In this document: positions 7,725-16,633 of the stretch, one piece after another
How positions within the stretch are numbered: the stretch's first letter is position 1
Layout of the letters: every line of letters begins with the position of its first letter
Assembly: GCF_029889845.1 (NCBI RefSeq)
Contig: NZ_JARANV010000004.1
Location: forward strand, 1-64,000
Origin: Halomonas sp. 25-S5
Lineage (GTDB): Bacteria; Pseudomonadota; Gammaproteobacteria; Pseudomonadales; Halomonadaceae
Direction of reading: 5' to 3'
Length of the DNA stretch: 64,000 nucleotides
Translations under genes and position numbers: made by a program
Notes under the pieces: model-generated
Database searches by the model: none
What the model saw: the letters and a program-made list of their open reading frames with translations, nothing else
Told to the model about the DNA's origin: nothing

Positions 7725-10700
7725 TCAGGCATCGAGCGCCAGCGCCTCCAGCGGCACCGGCCGTCCGAAGAGATAACCCTGGAAGGCGTGGCAGCCGTGC
7801 GCCACCAGCCAGGCCCGCTGGGCCTCGGTCTCCACCCCCTCGGCGATCACCTCCAGCTGCAGGCTCTCGGAGAGGGCGATGGTGCTAACGACGATGGCGG
7901 CACTGGCCTCGTCCTCCAGCAGGTCGCGCACGAAGGACTGGTCGATCTTGAGCTGATCCAGGGGCAGGCGCTTGAGGTAGGAGAGCGAAGAGTAGCCGGT
8001 GCCGAAGTCGTCCAGGGCGAAGGTCACGCCATGCTCCCTGAGGCGCCGCATGGTCTCGCGGGCCTCGTCGCGATCCTCAACGAACAGGTTCTCGGTCACC
8101 TCGAGCTTGAGCCGCTCGGGGCGGGCGCCGGTGCGCGCCAGGGTGGCCAACACTTGCTCGACGAAGGCCGCCTCGCGGAACTGCTGGGGGCTGACGTTCA
8201 CCGAGATCGTGAGGTCGGCCGTGGCGGAGTCCCTGGCCCAGGCCACCAGCTGCCGACAGGCGGACTCCAGCACCCAGCCGCCGATGGGCACGATCAGCCG
8301 ATTCTCCTCGGCCAGCGGAATGAACTCGCCGGGGGAGACCATGCCCCGCTCCGGGTGCTGCCAGCGCAGCAGCGCCTCGACGCCGATCAGGCGACGGTCG
8401 GCATCCACCTGGGGCTGGTAGTAGAGCAGGAACTCGTCCCGGGACAGCGCCTGGCGCAGGTCCGCCTCGAGCCGGGCCCGCGCCTGAAGCTGGGCCTGCA
8501 TGGCCGGGTCGAAGAAGCGCAGGGTGTCGCGCCCGGCCCGCTTGGCCTGGAAGAGGGCCATGTCGGCCTGCTGGAGGATCTCGTCGAGGGTCGTGCCGTG
8601 ATCGCGGTAGAGCGTAATGCCGATGCTGCCGGTCATCGTCACCGAGCTCCCGGCCAGGCCGATCGGCGCCTGGAGCACCCCGAGCAGCTTGTGGGCGATA
8701 CGCTCGGCAACGGCCGCCACCCGCTGCGGGTCACGCCCCAGGTCGTGCAGCAGCACGGCGAACTCGTCGCCGCCCAGCCGTGCCAGGGTATCGGTGGCGC
8801 GCAGCACCCCACCCAGCCGGCTCGCTACCTCCCGCAGCAGCTGGTCGCCGGCATGATGCCCCAGGGTGTCGTTAACCTGCTTGAAGTTGTCCAGGTCGAG
8901 ATAGAGCAGCGCGCCGAACTGGTCGCTGCGATAGCTGTCCTCGAGCTCGCCCTCCAGGCGGTCCAGCATCAGCCGGCGATTGGGCAGCCCGGTCAGGGGG
9001 TCGTAGAAGGCGAGCTGGTGGACCTCCTCCTCGGCGGCCTTGCGCTCGGTGATATCGCTGAAGGTGGCCACATAGTGGGTCAGCTCGCCGGCCTCGTCAC
9101 GCACCGCGCTGATGGTCAGCCACTCCGGGAACACCTCGCCGTTCCTGCGCCGGTTCCAGATCTCGCCCTGCCAGCTGCCGTTCTCACGCACGCTCTCCCA
9201 GAGGTGCCGGTAGAAGGCCTCGTCGTGGCGCCCGGAGCTGAGCAGGCTCGGATTGCGCCCCAGCACCTCGGCCTCGGCATAGCCGGTGATGCGGGTGAAG
9301 GTGTCGTTGACCCTGATGATCCTGCCCTCGGCATCGGTGACCAGCATGCCCAGGTGGGTCTCGAAGGCCATGGCGGCGATGCGCAGCTGGGCCTCGGTGG
9401 CGCGGGACTGGGTCACCTCGCGCACCACGGCGAGCACCCCGCTGAAGCCCTCGCCCGCCTCGGCCAGCGGACTGATGATGGCCTGGAAGTCGCGGGGCAC
9501 GCCGGCCAGGGTGACGCGATACTCGGTCTCCACCGGCTCGCCGGTGGCCTTGAGCTCGGCCAGGGCCTGGTCGAACTGCCGCGCCACCGCTTCCGGCAGG
9601 ACCTCGGTGTAGTGGCGCTGCAGCAGCGCCTCGGCGTCCTCGAGCAGCTGGTCCCGGTCCACGGCATGGACATAGACGAAATGCCCATGGGCATCGAACA
9701 CGAAGATCATGTCCTGGATCGAGCCGACCAGGGCCTGCAGCCGCGCCTCGCGGTCCTGCACCTCGCGACGGGCCTGCTCGCGCTCCACCAGGCGCCGGCG
9801 CAGGTCGCCCTCCAGCTGCAAGCGACCGAGATAATGGCGCAGCAGCCACCAGCCCAGCGCCGCCACCACCAGGAAGATGGCGCCCAGCAGCCAGAGCCGC
9901 TGCCACCAGCCGGCGAGCAGCACCTCGAGCTCCTCGCCGACCACCACCAGGAGCGGCAGCCCCGCGACCCGCTGCATGGCGTAGAGCCGGTCGCTGCCAT
10001 CCAGCGGCGAGGCGGTGCGCAGGGTCGTCGACGCCTCGCCGCTGTCGAGGAAGGCGCGGGTCAGCGGCTCGCTGACCGGGGTGCCGAGCACGCCCATGGC
10101 GCCCCTCTCATCGAAGGCCGGCCGCCGGGTGATCAGCCGCATCTGGGTATCGAGAATGGCGATGCTCTCTTCCTGGGTCATGGTCAGTCGCTCGAGGACC
10201 TCGCCGAAGATCGCCGGATTGAGTCGCAGCACGGCCAGGCCCCGGAAGTCGCCATCCGGCCCGACCAGGCGCCGGGCATGCACCAAATGGAACTCCTGGC
10301 TGACGGCCGACCAGTAGAGTGGGGACACCCACTCCTGACGGTCGGCATCCTGCTCGAAGGCCTGGAAATGGGGCAGGCCGGTGATATCGAAACCCTGTGG
10401 AAATGCCGGGTTGTCAGAGGCCCGCAGCATCCCCCCGGCACTGAAGATACTGAGGTCATCGATCAAGGCATGACGATGGTTGTGCTGGCGATGGCTATGC
10501 TGATAAAGGAGTGCCTCGAGGGCCGCATCATTGCCGCGACGCGTCAGCAATGCCTGCCCGAGAGGCGACTGGAACACCTGCACCAGGCTGGAGAGCGTGT
10601 GCTCGTTGACCTCGAAGGTACTGGCCACCCACTCGGCCACCAGGTCGGCCTGCGCGCTGGCACGCTCCCGACCCACCTCGAGGTCACGCCGGTACTGATC

Positions 10701-10835
10701 CAGGAGGATGCCGGCGAACAGCAGCAGCAAGGTGAGCAGGGCAAGCAGGTAGAGGATGATGGCACGGCGCCGTATGCGCCGATGGCCGCTCTCGGGCAAC
10801 GCCTTGGGGGGGAGCGACTCGCCGCTCATTGTCAT
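7725..10835 (-). CDS. Membrane PAS-GGDEF-EAL cyclic-di-GMP protein
   Basis: 1036 residues from ATG 10833-10835 (AGGA seven bases upstream); the frame is open further upstream but without signals. A membrane segment at about 23-45 and another at 311-333 enclose a periplasmic sensor domain of about 265 residues, probably Cache-like. Two PAS domains follow (about 365-480 and 490-610), then GGDEF (motif GGDEF near 686) and EAL (EAL in GVEALLRW near 819). An RATD five residues before GGDEF is a product-inhibition site. Both catalytic motifs are intact, so it could make or degrade c-di-GMP; which dominates cannot be told. Single gene, divergent from the MgtC/DUF4010 gene. Confidence 0.93.
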   Translation of the reverse strand: MTMSGESLPPKALPESGHRRIRRRAIILYLLALLTLLLLFAGILLDQYRRDLEVGRERASAQADLVAEWVASTFEVNEHTLSSLVQVFQSPLGQALLTRRGNDAALEALLYQHSHRQHNHRHALIDDLSIFSAGGMLRASDNPAFPQGFDITGLPHFQAFEQDADRQEWVSPLYWSAVSQEFHLVHARRLVGPDGDFRGLAVLRLNPAIFGEVLERLTMTQEESIAILDTQMRLITRRPAFDERGAMGVLGTPVSEPLTRAFLDSGEASTTLRTASPLDGSDRLYAMQRVAGLPLLVVVGEELEVLLAGWWQRLWLLGAIFLVVAALGWWLLRHYLGRLQLEGDLRRRLVEREQARREVQDREARLQALVGSIQDMIFVFDAHGHFVYVHAVDRDQLLEDAEALLQRHYTEVLPEAVARQFDQALAELKATGEPVETEYRVTLAGVPRDFQAIISPLAEAGEGFSGVLAVVREVTQSRATEAQLRIAAMAFETHLGMLVTDAEGRIIRVNDTFTRITGYAEAEVLGRNPSLLSSGRHDEAFYRHLWESVRENGSWQGEIWNRRRNGEVFPEWLTISAVRDEAGELTHYVATFSDITERKAAEEEVHQLAFYDPLTGLPNRRLMLDRLEGELEDSYRSDQFGALLYLDLDNFKQVNDTLGHHAGDQLLREVASRLGGVLRATDTLARLGGDEFAVLLHDLGRDPQRVAAVAERIAHKLLGVLQAPIGLAGSSVTMTGSIGITLYRDHGTTLDEILQQADMALFQAKRAGRDTLRFFDPAMQAQLQARARLEADLRQALSRDEFLLYYQPQVDADRRLIGVEALLRWQHPERGMVSPGEFIPLAEENRLIVPIGGWVLESACRQLVAWARDSATADLTISVNVSPQQFREAAFVEQVLATLARTGARPERLKLEVTENLFVEDRDEARETMRRLREHGVTFALDDFGTGYSSLSYLKRLPLDQLKIDQSFVRDLLEDEASAAIVVSTIALSESLQLEVIAEGVETEAQRAWLVAHGCHAFQGYLFGRPVPLEALALDA

Positions 10836-11007
10836 GGACAATCCTTGCGTTGGATCAGAGAGATAGAGTGTACCGGGTCGACGACAGGAAGACGCTCGAC
10901 GGTCGACGGGGCACTTGCTTCTTATTAGTAACCATTGAAGCAGACGTTGCCACAGGCCACCATGAGGGTATCCGCCGGCCATCGGGCGGCGTCGGGAAGG
11001 CCTACCC

Positions 11008-12288
11008 ATGGATGATGTCGCCAGCCAGTTCCTCACCGCCAACGAATCCGCCATCCGCCTGGGTGTGGCGCTGCTGCTGGGTGCCCTGATCGGCATCGAG
11101 CGCGGCTGGGTGGCACGGGCGCAGAAGTCCGGCGAGCGCATCGCCGGCATCCGCACCCACTCGCTGGTCGGGCTGCTCGGCGGCATCGCCGCGCTGCTCT
11201 CGGAGACCGTCAGCGACTGGGCCTTCCCGCTGGTCTTCGTGACCGTGGCCGGCATCAGCCTGGTCGCCTGGCGGGCCAAGCTCGCCGAGCAGCATGACTA
11301 CAGCATCACCGGCCTGGTGGGCCTGCTGCTGACCTTCTGCTTCGGCGCGGTGGCCGTGGCGATCGACCTGGCCCTGGCCGCCGCCGGCGCGGTGATCACC
11401 GCGGTGATCCTCGACAACAAGCACGAGATCCACGGCCTGCTGAACAAGCTGCAGGCCCACGAGCTCGATGCCGGCCTCAAGCTGCTGCTGATCACCGTGG
11501 TGATGTTGCCGCTGCTCCCCGACCGCGGCATGGGGCCCGGCGAGGTGCTCAACCCCTACGAGATCTGGTGGATGGTGGTGCTGATCGCCTCGATCAGCTT
11601 CGTCGGCTACTTCGCCGTGCGCCTGGGCGGTGCCGAGAAGGGCATCCTCTTCACCGGCCTCTTCGCCGGACTCTCCTCCTCCACGGCGCTGACCCTGCAC
11701 TTCGCCCGGATGTCGCGCCAGAGCCGGGAACTCGAGGCGATGCTCGCCGCCGGCATCCTGCTGGCCTGCGGCACCATGTTCCCGCGCATCCTGATCTATG
11801 CCGCGGTGATCAGCCCAGGGCTGCTGCCGGCGCTGCTGCTCCCGGTCACGGTGATGGGGGGAATGCTCTACCTGCCGGCGCTCTATCTCTGGCGCCACCA
11901 CCGCCAAGGCCTCAGGGTCGACAGCCAGACCCCGATCCAGAACCCCCTGGAGCTGCGCACCGCGCTGCTGTTCGGGGGCCTGCTGGCGGTGATCATGCTG
12001 CTCGGCGAGTGGCTGCGCGGCGCCCTGGGCGAGGCCGGCATCTACCTGCTGGCGGCCTCCTCGGGGGTAGCCGACGTCGACGCCATCACCCTGTCGCTGA
12101 CCCGCATGTCGCTGGAGCGCATCGCGCCCTCTACCGCGGTGCTGGGCATCGTCATCGCCGCCGCGGTCAACAACCTCTTCAAGTCAGGGCTGGCCACCGC
12201 CTTCGGTACCCGACAGATCGGCATGCGAGTCGCCCTGCCGATGGTCGCCTCGATGGCGACAGGCCTGGCGCTGGCCTGGTGGTTGTAG
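11008..12288 (+). CDS. MgtC/SapB-type and DUF4010 membrane protein
   Basis: 426 residues, almost entirely hydrophobic, with about a dozen membrane segments. The start GALIGIERGW.AR......AGIRTHSLVGLLGG is the MgtC/SapB signature, and the second half, with GLFAGLSSSTALTLHFARMS and a late VNNLFKSGLA, matches DUF4010. Proteins of this build sit in the inner membrane; MgtC relatives are tied to Mg2+ and phosphate stress, but the two-domain type has no settled role. The start has only weak ribosome-site complementarity. Single gene. Confidence 0.88.
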   Translation: MDDVASQFLTANESAIRLGVALLLGALIGIERGWVARAQKSGERIAGIRTHSLVGLLGGIAALLSETVSDWAFPLVFVTVAGISLVAWRAKLAEQHDYSITGLVGLLLTFCFGAVAVAIDLALAAAGAVITAVILDNKHEIHGLLNKLQAHELDAGLKLLLITVVMLPLLPDRGMGPGEVLNPYEIWWMVVLIASISFVGYFAVRLGGAEKGILFTGLFAGLSSSTALTLHFARMSRQSRELEAMLAAGILLACGTMFPRILIYAAVISPGLLPALLLPVTVMGGMLYLPALYLWRHHRQGLRVDSQTPIQNPLELRTALLFGGLLAVIMLLGEWLRGALGEAGIYLLAASSGVADVDAITLSLTRMSLERIAPSTAVLGIVIAAAVNNLFKSGLATAFGTRQIGMRVALPMVASMATGLALAWWL

Positions 12289-12297
12289 GGCCCAGAC

Positions 12298-12777
12298 TCA
12301 GTCGTGGGTCGTCGCCAGCAGCCGCGCCCCGAGCCGTCGGGCGAGCCCCTCGGCCCCGTCCTGCATCACGGCGTGGTGGTTCCAGGCGAACAGCGGCCCC
12401 GCGACCGGGGCGACCAGGGCCATCCAGCGCCGCACGGGGCGCACCCGCCACTCGTAGCGCACCCGGGTGACCTGCCCCTCCTCGCTCAGCCGCCAGCGGC
12501 CGGCTCCCTGCACGTCCCCCCGGGCCACGCCCTCGATCAGCCGGCCCGGCAGGACACGGGTCACGCGGACCTCGAAGCACAGGCGGTAACCCAGCCGGCT
12601 CTGCCAGGTGTAGCGATAGACGCGGCCGATCCCCTCACGGTCGCCCGGCGCCAGCTCCTCCACTGCACGCAGGCTCTTCCACCAGGCCGGCCAGCACTGC
12701 GATTCCGTGATCGTTCGGTACACATCGTCGATGGGGGCCTCGAGCCACCAGGTGGTGACGAACCGCAGCTCTGTCAT
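12298..12777 (-). CDS. SRPBCC-fold (START/polyketide-cyclase-like) protein
   Basis: 159 residues from ATG 12775-12777, AGGAG upstream. The opening FVTTWWLEAPIDDVYRTI and the following PAWWKSL are typical of the SRPBCC fold, a hydrophobic-pocket helix-grip domain that binds lipids or other apolar ligands. There is no signal peptide. It lies 34 bases after the LolA-like gene and downstream of an AraC regulator on the same strand, so the three probably form one operon. Ligand unknown. Confidence 0.75.
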   Translation of the reverse strand: MTELRFVTTWWLEAPIDDVYRTITESQCWPAWWKSLRAVEELAPGDREGIGRVYRYTWQSRLGYRLCFEVRVTRVLPGRLIEGVARGDVQGAGRWRLSEEGQVTRVRYEWRVRPVRRWMALVAPVAGPLFAWNHHAVMQDGAEGLARRLGARLLATTHD

Positions 12778-12811
12778 GGGTGGGCTCCTGCGCATCGTCC
12801 GGGACGGGGAG

Positions 12812-13438
12812 TCAGGGCGTGAAGAAGCCGGTCGGCAGGTCGGGGTCGATGACGATCTCCTCCAGCCGCACTCGCTCGATCTCCTTGCCCCACCGGTCGG
12901 TGCTGATGACCCGGCGCGGAAACAGCGTCTCGGCGTCGAGCCACAGCTCATAGCCGGCGACCTCCCCCACGCGATGCCCCGCGTCGCCCTGCACGACCAG
13001 GTGGTGGCTGCGTCGGCCATCGATCGGCGCCTCGCCCAGCAGACGCAGCGTCCCCTGCCGGTGCAGGCGCTGCACGTTGCGCAGCAGGGAGGCGACGTCC
13101 GACTGGTCCACCCGGTGTCCCCGGGCGCTGCGCACCAGCGGGTTGAGGGGACTGAGGGAGAGGCCGGCCCGCCGCTCGGGCGACCCGAAGGGCCACAGCC
13201 GGACCCGCCGTGTCTCGGGGCTATAGATCACCACGGCCCCCGGATAGGGCGAGACCAGGTCCATGCGGATGAAGCCCGGGCGGCGATAGGCATAGCGGAT
13301 CACCTCCTCGCCGCGTCGCCCCTGGCTGCGCAGGACCAGACGATACGCGTTCACCTGTTCGACACGGGCCAGCGCCGCCGAGACCGGGTCGGGCGCCTGG
13401 CCGAGGGCCACCATCAACAGCAGTTCCGGCAACATCAT
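12812..13438 (-). CDS. LolA-like/DUF1571 periplasmic protein
   Basis: 208 residues starting at one of two adjacent ATGs (13433-13438), preceded by AGGAGGGAG. A short hydrophobic start ending in GQA may act as a signal peptide, though it is weak. The body (YRLVLRSQGRRGEEVIRYAYRRPGFIRMDL, then YSPETRRVRLWPF, ending with FPRRVIS and EIVIDPDLPTGFF) has the half-barrel pattern of LolA-type and DUF1571 proteins, which bind lipids or lipoproteins in the periplasm. It sits 17 bases after the AraC regulator. Family by pattern only. Confidence 0.65.
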   Translation of the reverse strand: MMLPELLLMVALGQAPDPVSAALARVEQVNAYRLVLRSQGRRGEEVIRYAYRRPGFIRMDLVSPYPGAVVIYSPETRRVRLWPFGSPERRAGLSLSPLNPLVRSARGHRVDQSDVASLLRNVQRLHRQGTLRLLGEAPIDGRRSHHLVVQGDAGHRVGEVAGYELWLDAETLFPRRVISTDRWGKEIERVRLEEIVIDPDLPTGFFTP

Positions 13439-13455
13439 CTCCCTCCTGCGACGCC

Positions 13456-14478
13456 CTAGGCCGCACCAGCGCCCAGCCGGGCCCGCTGACGCCGCCACGC
13501 CGCGGGCGGCTGGCCGACTTCCCGGCGGAAGGCACGACTGAAGGCGGATTCGGACTCGTAGCCGACCTCCAGCGCAATCGAGGCGACCGGTGCGCTGGAG
13601 TGGCGCAGCAGCCCGGCGGCCACCTGCATGCGCCACTTGGCGAGGTAGTGCATCGGCGCATGGCCGGTGAAGCGGGCGAAGCGCTCGTGCAGGGACGAAC
13701 GTGACAGGCCGACGTGATCGGCGAGCCGGTCGATCGTCCAGGCCTCGGCGGGCCGGGCGTGGAGCAGCGCCAGGGCACGCCCGACATAGCGGTCGTTGAG
13801 CCCGGCCAGCCAGGTCGGCGGCCCCTCGGGCAGGTCGTCGAGGTAGCGACGCACCAGCGCGACGAACATCGTCTCGCTCAGTCGCTCGAGCAGCGCCTCC
13901 CCGCCCGGCCGCTTGAGGGTCGACTCCGACAGCGCGAAGCGGATGAAGTGGGCGATCCAGTCATCGTCGTCGGCCTGCCCGGCAGGCACATGCAGCAGCT
14001 GGGGGAGGCTGGCGAGCAGCGGGTTGAAGGGGTGGGCATCGCAGCCGAAGAAGCCGCACACCAGGGTCGCCCCGTGCCGGTCGCTGGCCGGGTCGAGTCG
14101 CGACATCGACAGCGCGGCGCCGCGCTGGCTGGCGAAGAACGGCAGCTGCTCCGGGCGGGGTAACCCGTAGGGGCGCATGTCCACCTCGCCGCGCAGGCCC
14201 GGCTCGCTGGCGATCACATGGCGGTCGCCGTGGGGAAACATGACCACGTCGCCTGCCTGCAGCTGCACCGGCGCCTGGCCGACCACCATGGTCCAGCAGC
14301 TCCCCTGGGTCAGCACATGGTAGGCCATGACGTGCTCGATGCCCGGCATGATCAGCGCGGCGATGGCCCTGGCCGGGGGCGACTCGCTCACCCAGCGGTC
14401 ATTGCCCTCGACATGGTAGAAGACCGCGCCCCGCAAGCGGATGCTGCGCAACACCTGGGACAGCGTGTCCTGACTCAT
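13456..14478 (-). CDS. AraC-family transcriptional regulator
   Basis: 340 residues; ATG 14476-14478 is preferred to a GTG two codons upstream because GAGG is correctly spaced from it. The N-terminal half is a cupin-type sensor (AraC-binding, cupin_6 style: MVVGQAPVQLQAGDVVMFPHGDRH). The C-terminal 100 residues hold the two helix-turn-helix units, with DRLADHVGLSRSSLHERF and SIALEVGYESESAFSRAFRR. It leads a probable operon with the LolA-like and SRPBCC genes and is divergent from the FAD oxidoreductase at 14673, so either is a likely target. Confidence 0.9.
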   Translation of the reverse strand: MSQDTLSQVLRSIRLRGAVFYHVEGNDRWVSESPPARAIAALIMPGIEHVMAYHVLTQGSCWTMVVGQAPVQLQAGDVVMFPHGDRHVIASEPGLRGEVDMRPYGLPRPEQLPFFASQRGAALSMSRLDPASDRHGATLVCGFFGCDAHPFNPLLASLPQLLHVPAGQADDDDWIAHFIRFALSESTLKRPGGEALLERLSETMFVALVRRYLDDLPEGPPTWLAGLNDRYVGRALALLHARPAEAWTIDRLADHVGLSRSSLHERFARFTGHAPMHYLAKWRMQVAAGLLRHSSAPVASIALEVGYESESAFSRAFRREVGQPPAAWRRQRARLGAGAA

Positions 14479-14672
14479 GGCCACCTCGTCGGTGGGGGAA
14501 AATGCGTCGAAGCCTGCCTCACTCAGTATCGCGGACGATGCCCCTCATCGCCATGACAAACCGGATTCCCGGACAAGTCCGTCGGAGTCGGGGTCAGTCG
14601 CGCCACCACCCGGCGTCGCATACTTCAGCAGTGGCCCTTGCCATCGTCATTCCCCTTGACCCGGAGAGACCC

Positions 14673-16112
14673 ATGGAAACCCTGACCTATCGCACCCTGG
14701 ACGGCTCCCTGGCCGCGCTGCCCCCCGAGGAGGCCGAGGCACTCGCCGCCGGCATCCGGGGCGGCGTCATCACCCCCGCCGATGCCGACTACGCGGACGC
14801 CCGCCGCGTCTGGAACGGCATGGTCGATCGCCATCCGGCGTTGATCGCCCGCTGCCTGGGCAGCCAGGACGTGCGCCGTGCCATCGACTTCGCCCGCGAC
14901 CACCGCATGCTGGTGAGCGTGCGCGGCGGCGGCCACCATATCGCCGGCAATGCCGTGGCCGAGGGCGGCCTGGTGATCGACCTCTCTGCCCTGCGGGGCG
15001 TGCGGGTCGACCCGCAGGGCCGGACCGCCCGTGTGGGCGCCGGCGCCCTGCTCGGCGACGTCGACCACGAGACCCAGGCCTTCGGCCTGGCCACGCCGCT
15101 GGGCATCAACTCCACCACCGGGGTGGCCGGGCTATGCCTGGGCGGCGGCTTCGGCTGGCTGACCCGCCAGTACGGCCTGACCATCGACAACCTGCTCTCC
15201 GCCGACATCGTGACCGCCGACGGCCAGCTGCACGTGGTCTCGGCCAGCCAGGAGCCCGAGCTGTTCTGGGCCCTGCAGGGCGGCGGCGGCAATTTCGGCG
15301 TGGTCACCTCCTTCGAGTTCCGGCTCCACCCGGTGGGCCCCCAGGTGCATGCCGGCCTGGTGGTCTATCCCTTCGCCCAGGCACAGCAAGTGTTGAGGGC
15401 CTGGCGCGACTTCAGCGCCGGGGCGCCGCGCGAGCTCAGCGTCTGGACGATATTGCGCAAGGCACCGCCGCTGCCCTTCCTGCCCGAGTCGATCCATGGC
15501 CAGCCGGTGGTGGTCTTCGCCCTGGTCCATAACGGCGCCCTCGAGGAGGGCGAGCGCCTGGCGGCCCGGGTGCTCGAGTTCGGCGAGCCGGTCGGCAGCA
15601 TGCTCGGCATCCAACCCTATGCCGGCTTCCAGACCGCCTTCGACCCGCTGCTCACTGCCGGCGCGCGGAACTACTGGAAGTCCCACAACTTCCAGGCGGT
15701 TTCCGATGCGCTCATCGACACGGTGATCCGCGGGGCCGAGGCCCTTCCCGGGCCCGAGTGCGAGGTCTTCATCGCCCAGCTCGGCGGTGCCGCCGGCGAG
15801 GTCGCGGTGGCGGACACCGCCTACGCCGGCCGGGATGCCAACTTCGTGATGAACGTGCATGGCCGCTGGCAGGACCCCGCCGAGGATGACCGGGTGCGGG
15901 AGTGGGCACGGGGCGTCTTCCGTGACACCAGCCCGTTCGCCACCGGCGGCGGCTACGTCAACTTCCTGACCGAGGACGAAGCGGGCCGGGTCGACAGCGC
16001 CTATGGCCAGAACTACGCCCGGCTCCAGGAGGTCAAGCGCCAGTACGACCCCGACAATCTCTTTCGCATCAACCAGAACATCGCGCCCGCGGTGCTGGCC
16101 AGGACGGCATGA
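14673..16112 (+). CDS. FAD-binding (berberine-bridge-type) oxidoreductase
   Basis: 479 residues from ATG 14673 with GGAGAG upstream. A PCMH-type FAD domain occupies roughly residues 45-215, with RGGGHHIAGNAV supplying the His that usually carries FAD covalently, followed by GVAGLCLGGGFGWL. The C-terminus ends with the BBE segment YDPDNLFRINQNI. The position that carries the second, Cys, linkage in plant berberine bridge enzyme is not Cys here, so a single His linkage is expected. Such enzymes oxidise sugars, alcohols or alkaloids with O2; the substrate is unknown. Divergent from the AraC gene, which may control it. Confidence 0.88.
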   Translation: METLTYRTLDGSLAALPPEEAEALAAGIRGGVITPADADYADARRVWNGMVDRHPALIARCLGSQDVRRAIDFARDHRMLVSVRGGGHHIAGNAVAEGGLVIDLSALRGVRVDPQGRTARVGAGALLGDVDHETQAFGLATPLGINSTTGVAGLCLGGGFGWLTRQYGLTIDNLLSADIVTADGQLHVVSASQEPELFWALQGGGGNFGVVTSFEFRLHPVGPQVHAGLVVYPFAQAQQVLRAWRDFSAGAPRELSVWTILRKAPPLPFLPESIHGQPVVVFALVHNGALEEGERLAARVLEFGEPVGSMLGIQPYAGFQTAFDPLLTAGARNYWKSHNFQAVSDALIDTVIRGAEALPGPECEVFIAQLGGAAGEVAVADTAYAGRDANFVMNVHGRWQDPAEDDRVREWARGVFRDTSPFATGGGYVNFLTEDEAGRVDSAYGQNYARLQEVKRQYDPDNLFRINQNIAPAVLARTA

Positions 16113-16117
16113 CCCCG

Positions 16118-16147
16118 CCCGGGCCGGCAGCCCGCTGCCGGCCCGGG
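16118..16147 (+). terminator. Strong hairpin after the FAD oxidoreductase
   Basis: A perfect 13-bp stem (CCCGGGCCGGCAG at 16118-16130, its complement at 16135-16147) with a 4-base loop lies six bases after the stop codon. There is no clear T run, so it may stop or protect RNA by structure alone. It can also serve the converging small gene at 16185-16406. Confidence 0.55.
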
Positions 16148-16184
16148 CCCCTTATGCCTGGCAGGCACGCAGGTGCCGGGAAAG

Positions 16185-16406
16185 CTACGGGGCCTCGTAG
16201 GGCCGGGCCTGCACCTCGTCGGGGCCGTGGCGATTGAGGATCTCTTCCGCCTCCGGCTGCGACGTCTCGGGGACGATCACCTTGACTTCGTTGGTCTCCT
16301 TGTCGAGGAACAGCTTCTCCCGAGGATAGCCCTCGGAGACCAGCTCATCGAAGGCGTTGGCGGCCTTGTCGATGCTGCCATAGGCAGCCGTAACGGTCTG
16401 TGTCAT
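16185..16406 (-). CDS. Small DUF-type stress-protein-like polypeptide
   Basis: 73 residues from ATG 16404-16406, with GGAGG upstream. The sequence TVTAAYGSIDKAANAFDEL, then GYPREKLFLD and a VKVIVPETSQPEAEEIL end, is like the short repeat found in GsiB/YflT-type general-stress proteins, where a membrane-free alpha/beta unit carries 'A...AV..L...G...+.+S+'. It has no Cys and no signal peptide. It is transcribed alone, convergent with the FAD oxidoreductase. Function unknown. Confidence 0.65.
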   Translation of the reverse strand: MTQTVTAAYGSIDKAANAFDELVSEGYPREKLFLDKETNEVKVIVPETSQPEAEEILNRHGPDEVQARPYEAP

Positions 16407-16633
16407 GTCACCCTCCGCAACAGGGGGTTGGAGTGTCCGGCACCGGACGGCACCGGAACGCGACGAGAGGGGCGCGCCCTCCCCTGCCTTCAGTGTAGTT
16501 ATAGCTGTTCTTCCGCCACCGGCCAGGCGATCCGCGCGGCACTTGTCCCGGATCAAGCCGGCGCCATGGAAGGCGAGCGGAACCAGGCTCGAGGACTATG
16601 CTGGGGAGACATGACGCCACGAGGTCGCCGCGC

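Noticed and set aside
7788..10928. 1046-codon plus-strand open frame antisense to the GGDEF-EAL gene
   Set aside because: Composition is His/Gly/Leu/Gln-rich without domains, a usual mirror frame in GC-rich DNA; the minus strand carries clear motifs.
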